A DNA stretch of 63,818 nucleotides from Parabacteroides sp. (GTDB lineage Bacteria; Bacteroidota; Bacteroidia; Bacteroidales; Tannerellaceae). A model generated the notes under the pieces. It saw nothing but the letters and a program-made list of their open reading frames with translations, had not been told where the DNA came from and did no database searches. The DNA lies in contig JALFJR010000059.1 of assembly GCA_022775005.1 (NCBI GenBank), positions 1-63,818 on the forward strand, written 5' to 3'. A program made the translations under genes and the position numbers. Shown here piece by piece: positions 54,971 through 63,818 of this stretch (positions within the stretch are counted from its first letter, which is position 1; each line of letters opens with the position of its first letter).

Positions 54971-56425
54971 TTAGCGTGAACCACCTGCCCACCATACTGA
55001 CTCATCGTAGATGTAGTAGCCATCTCCGTATGCCTCAGCAACCTTCGGGTTGTTGATGACGCTATCGCTACCATACGGCAAACGCTTCGGCAGACGGTTC
55101 AGACCGCTCTGCGTGTTCATTGGGTTGGTCAACTTGATCCAGTTCTCACCCATTGCCTCGCAACGACGTATATCGTTGAACGTCTCTACCTGCTCGTCAT
55201 TGCTCTGAGCCAAATACTTCTGCTCAAACAACTTTTGGAGAGAAGCCTCACCCAAAGAAGCTGCAAAGTCTGCAGCTACGCTGGCATCCTCACCACAGAT
55301 GGTCATGATTTCAGTCACGGAAGAGGTTACACCCTTTTGGAAAGCGGCAGTTGCAGACTTGCCTTGACGCAACTGTGTCTCAGCCAAGATGAAGTAAACC
55401 TCAGATTCACTCAATAAATGAAGCGGCTGTGAACCAGTCTTATACCAAGCCGGATATGCTACGGAAGCTGAAATCTTAGCGGCTTCAGCATCTCCCGGAT
55501 TGTAAGCCTCGCCACCATTCAAGTAGAGAGGTAAACGAGGATCATTATTAGCCTTCATCATCTTGGATACCGTAGAAGAGCTCGCTACATAGCTACGGCT
55601 TTTGATGTAGGCCGTCCAAGGGTGATAAGCACTTGAACCATTGAATTCAGTGATAGTCATACCTGCAAAACCTAAATCAATTGCTTTCTGTGCAGCAGCT
55701 TCTGCTGATGCATAGACACTGTTATCCACAGCAGACTGGTGCAGCAGATAACGTGCTTTCAGACCGTAGGCAGCAGCCAACCATTTTGAAGGATCGCCGT
55801 TATAGACCAAATCTTGAGCACCTGCGTAATTCAGATCTGCATCAGTTGCTTTTTGCAAATTAGCGATTGCGTCCTCCAATGTGTTCATTACTAAAGCGTA
55901 TACATCCTTCTGAGCATCCAACTTCGGTTGCAGAATTTCAGAACCTTTCAGTGCCTCGCTACAAGGAATATCTCCAAACATATCTGTCAAGATGCCATAC
56001 TGGAGCGCTTTAAGTACTTGAGCCATACCTAAGATGTCCACTTGAAGACCTGCACCAGCCACGTCTCCCTCCACCTTGTCAATCATCTGTTGAACGTTCA
56101 TCAAGTTACTGTATGTGCCACTCCAAACGTTATTGAATGTAGAAGAGGCGGTCCACTCAATGGAGTTACGCAACTCTGCTTTCATCAGCTGGTTGTTACC
56201 CATACCGAACTCCTGCTCCGTCCAAGAGGAGAGGTAGAAGGCCAAATCGCCCGATACCGTACTGTAACCAGTGCTCATGATTGCCTCTGTCAACTGCAAT
56301 TTGACAGGAACAATCTCGGGCTGTGGATGGAGCGTATCCTTGTTGATGTCATCCATCGTATCCTCAGAGCATGCCGTGAAACCGAGCATAGCTACTGACA
56401 AGGCTACTAATATATTTTTCTTCAT
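54971..56425 (-). CDS. SusD/RagB-family surface glycan- or peptide-binding lipoprotein
   Basis: 484 residues. The signal ends in MLGFTAC, lipidation at Cys19. The helical SusD core shows NVWSGTYSNLMNVQQMID, QVLKALQYGILTDMFGDIPCSEALKG and LSESEVYFILAETQLRQGK, and ends with a short Trp-rich tail. The pattern fits the SusD-like_2 subgroup. It forms the lid of the SusC channel encoded 32 nt upstream. No glycoside hydrolase is linked here, so peptides or another nutrient are possible cargos. Confidence 0.9.
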   Translation of the reverse strand: MKKNILVALSVAMLGFTACSEDTMDDINKDTLHPQPEIVPVKLQLTEAIMSTGYSTVSGDLAFYLSSWTEQEFGMGNNQLMKAELRNSIEWTASSTFNNVWSGTYSNLMNVQQMIDKVEGDVAGAGLQVDILGMAQVLKALQYGILTDMFGDIPCSEALKGSEILQPKLDAQKDVYALVMNTLEDAIANLQKATDADLNYAGAQDLVYNGDPSKWLAAAYGLKARYLLHQSAVDNSVYASAEAAAQKAIDLGFAGMTITEFNGSSAYHPWTAYIKSRSYVASSSTVSKMMKANNDPRLPLYLNGGEAYNPGDAEAAKISASVAYPAWYKTGSQPLHLLSESEVYFILAETQLRQGKSATAAFQKGVTSSVTEIMTICGEDASVAADFAASLGEASLQKLFEQKYLAQSNDEQVETFNDIRRCEAMGENWIKLTNPMNTQSGLNRLPKRLPYGSDSVINNPKVAEAYGDGYYIYDESVWWAGGSR

Positions 56426-56457
56426 AACTTATATTTCAGAATTTAGATTGTTAATGA

Positions 56458-59400
56458 TTAGAATGTTACCGTTAAACCACCACCGAAGCTGGACGTGTTG
56501 GGCACAGAGAAACGCTCGAAGTAACCACCCATGTTGTTGTTACCCTGAGATGCCTCTGGATCGAAGTTAGGCAGATCGGCCCAGATCAAGATGTTACGAG
56601 CGAAACCATAAACAGACATGTCAATACCACAGAACTTCGGCAACTGATAGGTCAAGGTCAAGTCGCGCAACTTCATGAAAGAGGTGCTATAAACACCCGC
56701 TTCAGTTACGTCATAGTAAGTCATCCAGTAGTCCTGCTTACTAACCTCGATGGTATTTTTCTGGCCGGTTGCCTCGTCGATACCGTCAACCACCATCGTA
56801 CCCTCGTGGTAGGGCAAAGACTCCTTGGTCGCACCGAAGTAGTTCATCGTCATATTGGTACCGTGGTACATCAAACCACCCTGCTGCCAGCTCCAAGTCG
56901 TTGACAAAGAAACACGCTTGTAGCGACCGCCGAAGTTGATACCGGTCGTGAAGTCGGGCGCACAGTTACCCAAATCTACGCTCTCACCAGTTCCTTGGGG
57001 CAGACCATCGAGCAACAGGAGGTTACCTGCCTCGTCACGCTTGAAGGCTGTACCATAGATGTTCGGATAGGTACAACCGGCCTGTGCGCGAATCTGCGGC
57101 TCTACGAAACCACCCAAGAAGATAGACTCTACACCCGGAGCCAATTCGATCACCTTGTTGTTCACGCGAGTGAAATTAACACCCAAGTTCAAGTCATAAT
57201 CCTTTGCCTGGAGGATGGCGAAGTTCAACGACAACTCGTGAGACTTCGTCTCCATCTTACCAGCGTTCGTCTTCATCTGCGAATAACCTGTTGTTACGTC
57301 AATAGGAACTGAGAAGATCTGATCCTTCACGTTCTGCAAACTGTAGGTATATTCTGCCTTGATGCGACCACCGAAGAACTGCAAGTCAGTACCGATCTCC
57401 CAGTTGGTCGTGTTCTGCGGCTTCAAGTTCGGGTCATACAACGTGCTTGATGGAGCGTAAGCAGAGACACCGCTGGGCAACGGGTAATTAACTGTTGTAG
57501 AGGTATAGAAACCACCACCGTAGCTCGGCTGCGTATAATAGGTCTTGTAGTAGGTACCAGCCTGACCTACCTGTGCGAAAGAGGCACGCAACTTACCGTA
57601 GTTCAAAATGTTGTTGTGCTCCTCCAACCAAGGCAGCTTCGTGAACTCCCAACCCAAAGAAACAGAGGGATAGAAGAAGCTGCGGCTGCCACGCGGCATG
57701 GTGGAAACATAGTCGTTACGACCAGTCACCGTCAAATATAGCTGATCCTTCCAATCCACCGATACACTGCCGAAGAAACCAATTGTACGCTCTTGACGAG
57801 AATACTCCTGAGAAGTATAGCTGGTTGCATTGCTAATGATCGGCATACCGAAGAAGTTGAAGTTAGAACCATAGTAGTCCCAAGAACGACTATTCTCATG
57901 GTTCACCTCATTACCAACAACTACATTCACGCCCCACTCCTGCTCAGAACCGAAGTTACCATCGAAATTTACTGTGAACAAGTTGTTGAACACGTTGTGC
58001 TGTGAACCATAGTTCTCGATTGAACCGTCACTCATTTTGTAGCCATAATAAGCATCATAGTAGATCTCATCGACATCGGAATAGTCTGAAGTCCAGATAT
58101 CCAAACCAGCCTGCTCACGGAAACGGAGGCTCATATTCTCTGGCAAGCCCCAACTCTTCGGCTCGTACTCTACGTAGGCGTTACCAAAAGCACGGTTGGT
58201 ATGCTGGTTGTAGCTGTTGTGATCTTTCCACCAATAGGGGTTGTGGAAGGATGCATAACGGAAGTTGATCACTTGTGAGGGATCACCCGGTACATGGCAA
58301 GGAATTCCCTTCAAGTCATACTCAGCCGGTGCGGAGTAAACCACGTTGGTGATACCCGAGTTTGCACCTGGTGCTGAGGTGATCTTGTTGCCTGAATAGT
58401 TCACAGAGAAACCAGACTTCCACTCGCTATTGATCTTCCAGTCCACCAAACCACGGGCACCCCAACGATCCATACCCGTTGAAGGAATGACGCCATTTTG
58501 ATGAGAGTTACTGATGCCTACCGAGTAGTTGACACCGTTCAATGCCTGAGAGATGTTGAAGTTAGTGTTCTCCGTGAAGCCGGTGCCGAAGAAATCATTG
58601 ACATTATCATAGATCTGCGGAGTGGTCCAGCCATCCAAGCCTGCCAATTCACGCTTCGGGTTGTAGTACATGCCCTCATGACGACCATATTCTTGGGTCA
58701 ATGCATTATCTACGTTACCACCATAATTCTTGTCATTAGGTAGATCCGTGATCTTAGGACCCCAGCTCATGGATGATGAGGGATTGTAGGCATTCACGCC
58801 ATTACCCTGTGCATATACTGTCTGATGCTCAAATGGACGTGACACTTTCTGCGCACTCAAGTTGGTAGAAATCGTTACTTTGGGACGACCCATAGCCTGC
58901 TGGTTACCACGCTTCGTGGTGATGACAATCACACCGTTAGAGGCACGGATACCGTAGAGGGCGGAAGCGGCCTGACCCTTCAAGACGTTGATCGTCTCGA
59001 TGTCCTCGGGGTTAATATCAATTGAACGATCGGCATAGTTCGCACCCGATACAGAAGAACCGGTAGAAAAGTCAGCCTGTGTATTGATCGGCATACCATC
59101 GATCACATACAACGGCTGGTTGTTTCCATCGAAAGAACGTGCACCACGAATCGTGATCTGTGCGGAAGCACCCGGTGCACCAGAAGACTGACGAATATCG
59201 ACACCGGTCAACTTACCCTGGATGGCGTTCGCCAAAGAGGTCGTACCGGCCTTGTTCAACTCGTCTGATTTCAAATCCTGGGCAGCGTAACCCAAAGCCT
59301 TACGGTCGCGCTTGATACCCATCGCTGTTACGACCACCTCGTCGAGGTCTTGCGTATCAGCTGATAACGTTACGTTTACTCTCGGTGAAACCATCACCTC

Positions 59401-59649
59401 CTGGCTCTTCATACCCACGAAGGTGATCACCAACTGCTTGCCATTCGCAGGCACATCCAAGGTGAAATTACCGTCATAGTCAGTCACTGTACCTACAGTG
59501 GTGCCCTTAACGACAATGGCTGCGCCGATAACCGGCTCACCATCTTCTGCGATTACCTTACCAGTAACCTTTGAAGTCTGCGCTGAAGCTACTCCTGCGC
59601 TCATCGCGAGCAACAGAAGTCCTGAAGTTAACTTTTTCTTCATAAACAC
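56458..59649 (-). CDS. SusC/RagA-family TonB-linked outer-membrane transporter
   Basis: 1063 residues. Signal peptide KLTSGLLLLAMSAGVASAQ, then a carboxypeptidase-regulatory-like domain (about 27-100, VTGKVIAEDGEPVIGAAIVV), the TonB box region LDEVVVTAMGI, a plug domain (about 120-235, QPLYVIDGMPI) and a barrel ending in SSFGGGLTVTF. It imports a ligand captured by the SusD partner using TonB energy. No ECF sigma/FecR pair is nearby. A consensus promoter lies about 130 nt upstream. Confidence 0.95.
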   Translation of the reverse strand: MFMKKKLTSGLLLLAMSAGVASAQTSKVTGKVIAEDGEPVIGAAIVVKGTTVGTVTDYDGNFTLDVPANGKQLVITFVGMKSQEVMVSPRVNVTLSADTQDLDEVVVTAMGIKRDRKALGYAAQDLKSDELNKAGTTSLANAIQGKLTGVDIRQSSGAPGASAQITIRGARSFDGNNQPLYVIDGMPINTQADFSTGSSVSGANYADRSIDINPEDIETINVLKGQAASALYGIRASNGVIVITTKRGNQQAMGRPKVTISTNLSAQKVSRPFEHQTVYAQGNGVNAYNPSSSMSWGPKITDLPNDKNYGGNVDNALTQEYGRHEGMYYNPKRELAGLDGWTTPQIYDNVNDFFGTGFTENTNFNISQALNGVNYSVGISNSHQNGVIPSTGMDRWGARGLVDWKINSEWKSGFSVNYSGNKITSAPGANSGITNVVYSAPAEYDLKGIPCHVPGDPSQVINFRYASFHNPYWWKDHNSYNQHTNRAFGNAYVEYEPKSWGLPENMSLRFREQAGLDIWTSDYSDVDEIYYDAYYGYKMSDGSIENYGSQHNVFNNLFTVNFDGNFGSEQEWGVNVVVGNEVNHENSRSWDYYGSNFNFFGMPIISNATSYTSQEYSRQERTIGFFGSVSVDWKDQLYLTVTGRNDYVSTMPRGSRSFFYPSVSLGWEFTKLPWLEEHNNILNYGKLRASFAQVGQAGTYYKTYYTQPSYGGGFYTSTTVNYPLPSGVSAYAPSSTLYDPNLKPQNTTNWEIGTDLQFFGGRIKAEYTYSLQNVKDQIFSVPIDVTTGYSQMKTNAGKMETKSHELSLNFAILQAKDYDLNLGVNFTRVNNKVIELAPGVESIFLGGFVEPQIRAQAGCTYPNIYGTAFKRDEAGNLLLLDGLPQGTGESVDLGNCAPDFTTGINFGGRYKRVSLSTTWSWQQGGLMYHGTNMTMNYFGATKESLPYHEGTMVVDGIDEATGQKNTIEVSKQDYWMTYYDVTEAGVYSTSFMKLRDLTLTYQLPKFCGIDMSVYGFARNILIWADLPNFDPEASQGNNNMGGYFERFSVPNTSSFGGGLTVTF

Positions 59650-60052
59650 ACTCTATAAATATAACTATTAATAAAATTGTTTTCACTTATTCTCGTCATG
59701 CGTTCCTCCCTCAAACCGGAGAATCGCACGCTTTCTACACACACTAATACCTATAATCTGCCTATAGAAAATCAAAAACGGTTGCAAAAGTATTAAGAAT
59801 ATGTGAATTGAGCAATAAATTATCACACCAATGTAAATAATTATGCAAATCTTTAAGCCGTGTGGATTGTCAGAATGTTATACATCATCCCTAAAAAGAA
59901 AGCGAAAGGTGCTCCTTCCCCTTTCTAAATGTCCGAAATCAAACGAATCTTGCTCAATCTGTTAAATAAATGTTCTTTTTTATTACATTACTTTAACACA
60001 GTTATTTAACGGTTGTATGACGGCTATTCCGCTCACAGACCTCCTGCTTCTC
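59650..60052. other. 403-nt leader/intergenic region upstream of susC
   Basis: AT-rich. It contains the susC promoter at 59785-59815 and a leader of roughly 130 nt. The part from about 59820 to 60050, after the ATPase stop, shows no gene, repeat or clear hairpin that I recognise. Confidence 0.6.
59785..59815 (-). promoter_or_regulatory. Promoter of the susC-susD operon
   Basis: Minus strand TTG (59815-59813), exactly 20 nt, then TACTTTTG (59792-59785), a full -33/-7 match. Confidence 0.75.
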
Positions 60053-61384
60053 CTACATATCCTCCATGGTCAGCAGTTTCGCTTCAATTTTAAAATCGAA
60101 TAGCAGCTTTTGGCGAATCGTTGCGACCTTCTCTTGAAAGGCTTCGGGTTTGAAATTCTTCCGTTGCCGTTTTACCTCAGCCACCAAGGCCTGTTGATTT
60201 TCTGCGTAGATGGCTACGATGTCTATCTCGCAAGGATCTTTTTCTTTCTTGGCTTGCCACCAAGAACCGATGTTCCTGAATTGCAGGCTTTCTCGCAACT
60301 GCTGGCGGAAATAGATCTCTAACGTCAATCCTGAATAGGTGGGGTAGTCGTTTTTGATCAACGTGCCTAAGAGCGGTAGGTTTCCCATTTCAATCAGATC
60401 GCTATACTTGGTGAAATAGCGAAACCAGAAACGAAGGAAGAGATCGGTGATCTCAAAACGAACAGTCTGCGTGCCCTCCTTGGCAAAGATTGGACGTCGC
60501 TTGGTGATCAATTCATAGTCCTCTTCCAACCGTTTCAAGTGGCCGGTCACACCACTTTCGCCAGTGGCTTGGGTGAGGCGAGGAATCGTATTGTCGCCAT
60601 TGGCAATGGCCGAAAGGATGGCAAAGTAATTTCCATATTTCTTCCCAAACTCTTGGATTAGCAGCGCCTTCCCTTCTGACTGGAAGATGGAGTCGGGTTG
60701 CATCATTTGATCCACCATCTGCTCCATGCTCAGACTGCCGTGATCCACAAAGTTCTCAATATATTTCGGTACTCCTCCCGTGAAGGTATAGAGTGCCAAC
60801 AAATCCTCGGACGAATAATCCGGCTTGTAGTCCGCCAAGATTTCTTTCAGGACGGTTGTCTCGAAAGGCTGTAGTTTCATCAATGCGTCGCAGCGGCCGT
60901 AGAGTGGTTCTTTCATGTCCATAAAGAGGCGGTGCATCAGGGTATAGACTGATCCGCTGGCGATAAAACAGATGTGTGTTTGGTCTTTTAGTCGATCCCA
61001 GCAATCTTGGATTAGGCTGTAGAGCGATGGATTGATGTAGTAGAACTCTTGAAATTCATCAATCACCAAGTTGAAGGCTATCTGTTTGCCTATTTCCATC
61101 AGGATGCGGAAGAGTTCCTCAAAATGATCCACACTTTCCGGTACATAGCAAGTTGGTAACGCCTGCTGAATGACCCGTATGAAACGTCGGCACAGCATTG
61201 CCTCATTCTCCCGGCTCACAAACAGATAGACGGTGGGAGTACTTTCACAGGATCTCAGAATCAAACTGGTCTTCCCGATGCGCCTTCGTCCAGTTAAGGC
61301 AACTAACTGGGAATGATTTTCAAAAGCCACTGCACGTAATTGGTGCAATCGCTCTAACTCCTTCTTTCGATCGTAGAACCTCAT
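60053..61384 (-). CDS. AAA ATPase of the DUF234 (archaeal-type) family
   Basis: 443 residues. Walker A GRRRIGKTSLI at about 31-41, Walker B-like FNLVIDEFQEF, then a winged-helix region (about 255-300). The C-terminal DUF234 segment (about 320-443) has LFLRFWFRYFTKY and the PD-(D/E)xK-like core CEIDIVAIYAENQQALVAEVK, which may be a nuclease fold. No partner gene is adjacent. The role is unknown; such ATPases are often mobile and lineage-specific. Confidence 0.85.
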   Translation of the reverse strand: MRFYDRKKELERLHQLRAVAFENHSQLVALTGRRRIGKTSLILRSCESTPTVYLFVSRENEAMLCRRFIRVIQQALPTCYVPESVDHFEELFRILMEIGKQIAFNLVIDEFQEFYYINPSLYSLIQDCWDRLKDQTHICFIASGSVYTLMHRLFMDMKEPLYGRCDALMKLQPFETTVLKEILADYKPDYSSEDLLALYTFTGGVPKYIENFVDHGSLSMEQMVDQMMQPDSIFQSEGKALLIQEFGKKYGNYFAILSAIANGDNTIPRLTQATGESGVTGHLKRLEEDYELITKRRPIFAKEGTQTVRFEITDLFLRFWFRYFTKYSDLIEMGNLPLLGTLIKNDYPTYSGLTLEIYFRQQLRESLQFRNIGSWWQAKKEKDPCEIDIVAIYAENQQALVAEVKRQRKNFKPEAFQEKVATIRQKLLFDFKIEAKLLTMEDM

Positions 61385-61404
61385 CTTGTTACTTCGTTTG
61401 AATT

Positions 61405-61435
61405 TATAACTGCTGTGATTATAACGGTGGTTATA
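61405..61435. promoter_or_regulatory. TATAAC half-sites before the DUF234 ATPase gene
   Basis: TATAAC at 61405-61410 and 61420-61425 and its inverse GTTATA at 61430-61435 form one palindrome (TATAAC-GGTG-GTTATA) plus an extra half-site 15 bp away, in the 5' leader. A repressor site is possible. Confidence 0.35.
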
Positions 61436-61450
61436 TTTTTAGGTGCTCTG

Positions 61451-61489
61451 CAAAAATAAGACATTCCTTGTGAATAGCCAAGGAATGTC
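61451..61489 (-). terminator. Terminator of the ABC ATPase gene, overlapping a promoter
   Basis: GACATTCCTTG (61460-61470) and CAAGGAATGTC (61479-61489) are perfect arms; the minus strand continues TTATTTTTG. The same bases hold a promoter for the next gene: TTG (61481-61479), 20 nt, TATTTTTG (61458-61451). Confidence 0.7.
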
Positions 61490-61497
61490 CTGTTTTC

Positions 61498-62967
61498 TTA
61501 GTGCTTCACCAACTCAAATTGCTTATCCACGCAAGTCGGTAACTCATGCGGATAGTGGGTGACATAAATCAAGGTCTTGCCCGGTCGTTCGCAAAAACGC
61601 TCGATGATGGCAGCCGCTTGCTTCTTGTGGCTCACATCCAAACCGTGCAACGGCTCATCGAGAATGATCAGGTCGGGATCCTTCACGAAAGCCCTCGCTA
61701 ACAATACCAAGCGTTGCTCACCATTAGAGAGGGTTTGGAACATCCGGTCATGCAGATGATCAATGCCAAACAGCCGCATCCAAGCCAATGCCAATTGCTC
61801 TTGCTCCTCGCTGCATTGCTGATAGAGTCCGATGGAGTCAAAGAACCCGGAGCCGACGATCTTCATGGTCGAGACGTTCTGCCGATAGTAGAGGTGCATC
61901 TCCGGGGAGACATAGCCAATACGCTTCTTGATGTCCCAAATGCTCTCTCCCGTACCTCGCTTCTTGTCGAATAGATAGAGCGTATTGGCATACGACTGGG
62001 GATTATCGGCATAGACTAAACTCAACAGCGTGGATTTTCCGGAACCGTTAGGCCCGAAGAGTGCCCATTTCTCACCGTTCTTGATTTCCCAGTCAATGTC
62101 TTGCAGGATCGTGCGACTGCCATAGCGCACCTTCACCTTCTCCATACGCAAGGTCACCGTATGCGTAGCCGGTTGCTTCTCCGGATCAACGGGTAGCGCC
62201 GGAACTTCCACCGGTTGTGCCTCGGCTAATCCTTCCGTAGGGAAGAGACGATGAACCAAAGCATTGTCGGCCAAGAAGGCTTCTCGGCTCATGGCAGGGA
62301 GCAGGGTTCGATTCACCACGGGCAATACCCGATTCACCATCGCTGGAATGTCTTGCGGATTGGAAAGCAGGAGAATCACCTGTACGCCATGCACCTGCGT
62401 CATTCGTTGCAACATCTCCACCAAGAGTTCACGCGAAGAAGCATCCAATCCGATGAAGGGATTATCAAGAATCAACAGACGGGGATGTTTGAGCAATGTC
62501 CGTACGATCAAGAATTTGCGCAACTCTCCGCTGGAGAGATAGATCACCTTCTTGGGCAGCAACTCACGCACACCGAAAAGGTCGATCAACTCCTCATTCC
62601 TCATTCCTAAATCCTCAATTCCTAACAGCTCGGCTGCCTGGGGTACCTCATCGTTCTCCGTGGCGTGCCAACGCTGTTGGTAATAGGTGTTCTGACAATC
62701 CGCCAATGAATAAATATCCTTGAAAGTAATACACCGCACGAAATCGCTTACCCGTCCGTTAGCAGCGAAGCTCACCTCTCCTGCCTTCAAGGCAAACTTC
62801 CGTTGCAACAGATCGATGAGCAGGCTTTTTCCCGCCCCATTCGGACCAATCACAGCCCATTGCTCACCGGCTTGGATGGTCCAATTCACCGGCTCGGTAA
62901 AGGCCAGTTCCGGCAGGCGAGGTACGGCATTCACAATCTCCGCCACGTAATTCTTTTCTATCTCCAT
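61498..62967 (-). CDS. Double ABC ATPase, ModF-like
   Basis: 489 residues with two ATPase modules and no membrane part. Module 1: Walker A GPNGAGKS (about 39-46), signature-like LSSGELRKFLI, Walker B LLILDNPFIGLD. Module 2: Walker A GPNGSGKST, LSNGEQRLVLLARAF, Walker B LIILDEPLHGLD. This resembles ModF (PhrA), whose role is unclear, and is not a transporter by itself. Residues near 130 (LGIEDLGMRNEE) come from a repeated GGAATGA-type sequence. It lies 84 nt after argB. Confidence 0.85.
   Translation of the reverse strand: MEIEKNYVAEIVNAVPRLPELAFTEPVNWTIQAGEQWAVIGPNGAGKSLLIDLLQRKFALKAGEVSFAANGRVSDFVRCITFKDIYSLADCQNTYYQQRWHATENDEVPQAAELLGIEDLGMRNEELIDLFGVRELLPKKVIYLSSGELRKFLIVRTLLKHPRLLILDNPFIGLDASSRELLVEMLQRMTQVHGVQVILLLSNPQDIPAMVNRVLPVVNRTLLPAMSREAFLADNALVHRLFPTEGLAEAQPVEVPALPVDPEKQPATHTVTLRMEKVKVRYGSRTILQDIDWEIKNGEKWALFGPNGSGKSTLLSLVYADNPQSYANTLYLFDKKRGTGESIWDIKKRIGYVSPEMHLYYRQNVSTMKIVGSGFFDSIGLYQQCSEEQEQLALAWMRLFGIDHLHDRMFQTLSNGEQRLVLLARAFVKDPDLIILDEPLHGLDVSHKKQAAAIIERFCERPGKTLIYVTHYPHELPTCVDKQFELVKH
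62590..62622 (-). repeat. In-frame GGAAT(T)GA-type repeat in the ModF-like gene
   Basis: The minus strand reads GGAATTGA, GGATTTA, GGAATGA, GGAATGA, GGAG in succession, a 7-8-nt unit typical of Bacteroidota dispersed repeats, here translated as LGIEDLGMRNEE. Confidence 0.5.
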
Positions 62968-63035
62968 TTTCTCTTATACCTATTATTATATAGTATATGG
63001 TCTATCACAAAATACCCTATATCTTATTTCCAAAT

Positions 63036-63067
63036 AACCCGGGTCTTTTTCTTAAAACACCCGGGTT
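63036..63067 (-). terminator. Hairpin over the argB stop codon
   Basis: AACCCGGGT (63036-63044) pairs with ACCCGGGTT (63059-63067); the argB stop (63052-63054) lies in the loop. Downstream on the minus strand is TATTTGG, only weakly T-rich. Confidence 0.45.
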
Positions 63068-63818
63068 CCCGTTCCCCGATGAATGTCGGAGGCTTGCGTG
63101 ATGACCACTTGTCGTACACCCGCATCAATAGCTTGGTAAGCGTTCTCTAACTTTGGAATCATACCGCCTTGGATCACTCCCTCCTTCACATAACGGTGGA
63201 ATGCCTCTCGGTCAATCTCCGGAATGACACTCTCGTCATCTTCCGCATCCCGCAAGACGCCCTTTTTCTCGAAGCAATACATCAAGGTCACCTCAAAATG
63301 CTTCGCTAACGCTTTGGCTGCCTCTCCGGCGATCGTGTCCGCATTGGTGTTGAGCAGATGTCCCTGCTTGTCATGGGTCAACGGAGCCAATACAGGCACA
63401 ATACCTTGATGAATCAGTGTAGCTAACAGGTCGGCATTCACCTCCTTCACATCGCCCACGAAACCATAATCCACCTCCTTGACGGGCCTTTTGTCTGAAC
63501 GCATCAGATTCATATCCGCTCCGGTCAATCCCAAGGCATTCACGTCTAAAGCTTGCAAGCCGGCCACAATCTGTTTATTCACCAATCCGCCATATACCAT
63601 CGTCACGACACGCAGCATAGCCTCGTCGGTGATGCGTCGGCCATCCACCATCTTGCTTTCAATACCCAATTGGGCAGCTAATTTCGTGGCCGATCGTCCA
63701 CCGCCATGCACCAAAACCTTATGTCCCTCGATCTTGGCAAAATCCTGTAACAATTGACGAAGCGTCTCCTCTTCCTCCACAATCTTTCCGCCTACTTTGA
63801 CGACTATTAACTTCTCCA
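63052..63818 (-). CDS. argB: Acetylglutamate kinase (first base of start codon outside window)
   Basis: 255 residues when the missing base is added. The last two window bases read TG on the minus strand, directly before EKLIVVKVGGKIVEEEE, so ATG almost certainly starts at base 63819. The amino-acid-kinase fold shows VKVGGKI, VLVHGGGRSATKLAAQLGI, GLTGADMNLM, NVNTNADTIAGEAAKALA-like spacing as LLNTNADTIAGEAA, and GGMIPKLENAYQAIDAGV. It phosphorylates N-acetylglutamate in arginine synthesis. A shorter GTG start at 63780 would cut off the first beta strand. Confidence 0.93.
   Translation of the reverse strand, partial: EKLIVVKVGGKIVEEEETLRQLLQDFAKIEGHKVLVHGGGRSATKLAAQLGIESKMVDGRRITDEAMLRVVTMVYGGLVNKQIVAGLQALDVNALGLTGADMNLMRSDKRPVKEVDYGFVGDVKEVNADLLATLIHQGIVPVLAPLTHDKQGHLLNTNADTIAGEAAKALAKHFEVTLMYCFEKKGVLRDAEDDESVIPEIDREAFHRYVKEGVIQGGMIPKLENAYQAIDAGVRQVVITQASDIHRGTGTRVF

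Noticed and set aside
1-63818. CRISPR array, tRNA or rRNA genes
   Set aside because: No regularly spaced direct repeats of CRISPR length and no tRNA or rRNA sequence was recognised in either strand by eye.

Overview
The window looks like a chromosomal segment of a Bacteroidales species, most likely a Parabacteroides/Tannerellaceae-type gut organism (genus call is tentative). Supporting signs are a SusC/SusD pair, a DUF4491/PCMD protein, Bacteroidota-style promoters (-7 TAnnTTTG with a -33 TTG about 20 nt upstream), BioG in the biotin operon, and the secG-TPR-lptE-sigma-54 activator gene order. I see no rRNA, tRNA, CRISPR array, intact insertion sequence or prophage.

Layout. 1-5.2 kb (minus strand): a Tat-exported sugar isomerase (cut by the window edge), a Tat-exported Gfo/Idh/MocA oxidoreductase, an outer-membrane barrel, and an unusual DUF4491-PCMD fusion. 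4.8-7.7 kb: secG, a TPR protein, lptE and a sigma-54 activator. 7.7-10.7 kb: a tight four-gene cassette (cytidylyltransferase, SDR, CDP-alcohol phosphotransferase, acyltransferase) that looks like a lipid-headgroup pathway. 10.8-16.3 kb: DUF3843, a hexapeptide acetyltransferase, an RsmI-like and an RsmF-like methyltransferase, and an exported esterase. 16.5-22.4 kb (plus strand): parA-parB-DUF5683-mltD and a LytS/LytTR two-component pair.

22.4-27.2 kb is the most interesting stretch: arsR, a GlpF-type aquaglyceroporin, a COG0523 GTPase, a phosphate-selective-porin-like protein and a thioredoxin-type arsenate reductase carrying an export signal, with no ArsB/Acr3 pump. Upstream lie an Lrp regulator and the uronate genes uxaC-kdgA-kdgK. 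30.7-36.8 kb is a biotin operon (bioB-bioA-bioF-bioG-bioC-bioD), interrupted by a tandem-repeat element and preceded by a small basic protein and a terminator-like hairpin. 36.9-44.6 kb holds a POT transporter, DUF4831, DUF3109, gpmI, a YgjP-like metallopeptidase and a two-gene radical-SAM/DNA-repair pair.

44.7-50.7 kb encodes a regulator-sensor-exporter module: an NtrC-type response regulator, its histidine kinase, and a MacB/FtsX permease plus ATPase. A good -24/-12 (sigma-54) promoter and two 17-bp enhancer-like palindromes lie between the kinase and the permease. 50.8-59.7 kb has an S9 peptidase, a Ser-type sulfatase lipoprotein and a SusD/SusC pair. 60-63.8 kb has a DUF234 ATPase, a ModF-like double ABC ATPase and argB, which lacks only the first base of its start codon.

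Short inverted repeats are frequent between genes, including two near-identical 28-bp palindromes 24 kb apart. All functions are inferred from reading the sequence; no database search was run.
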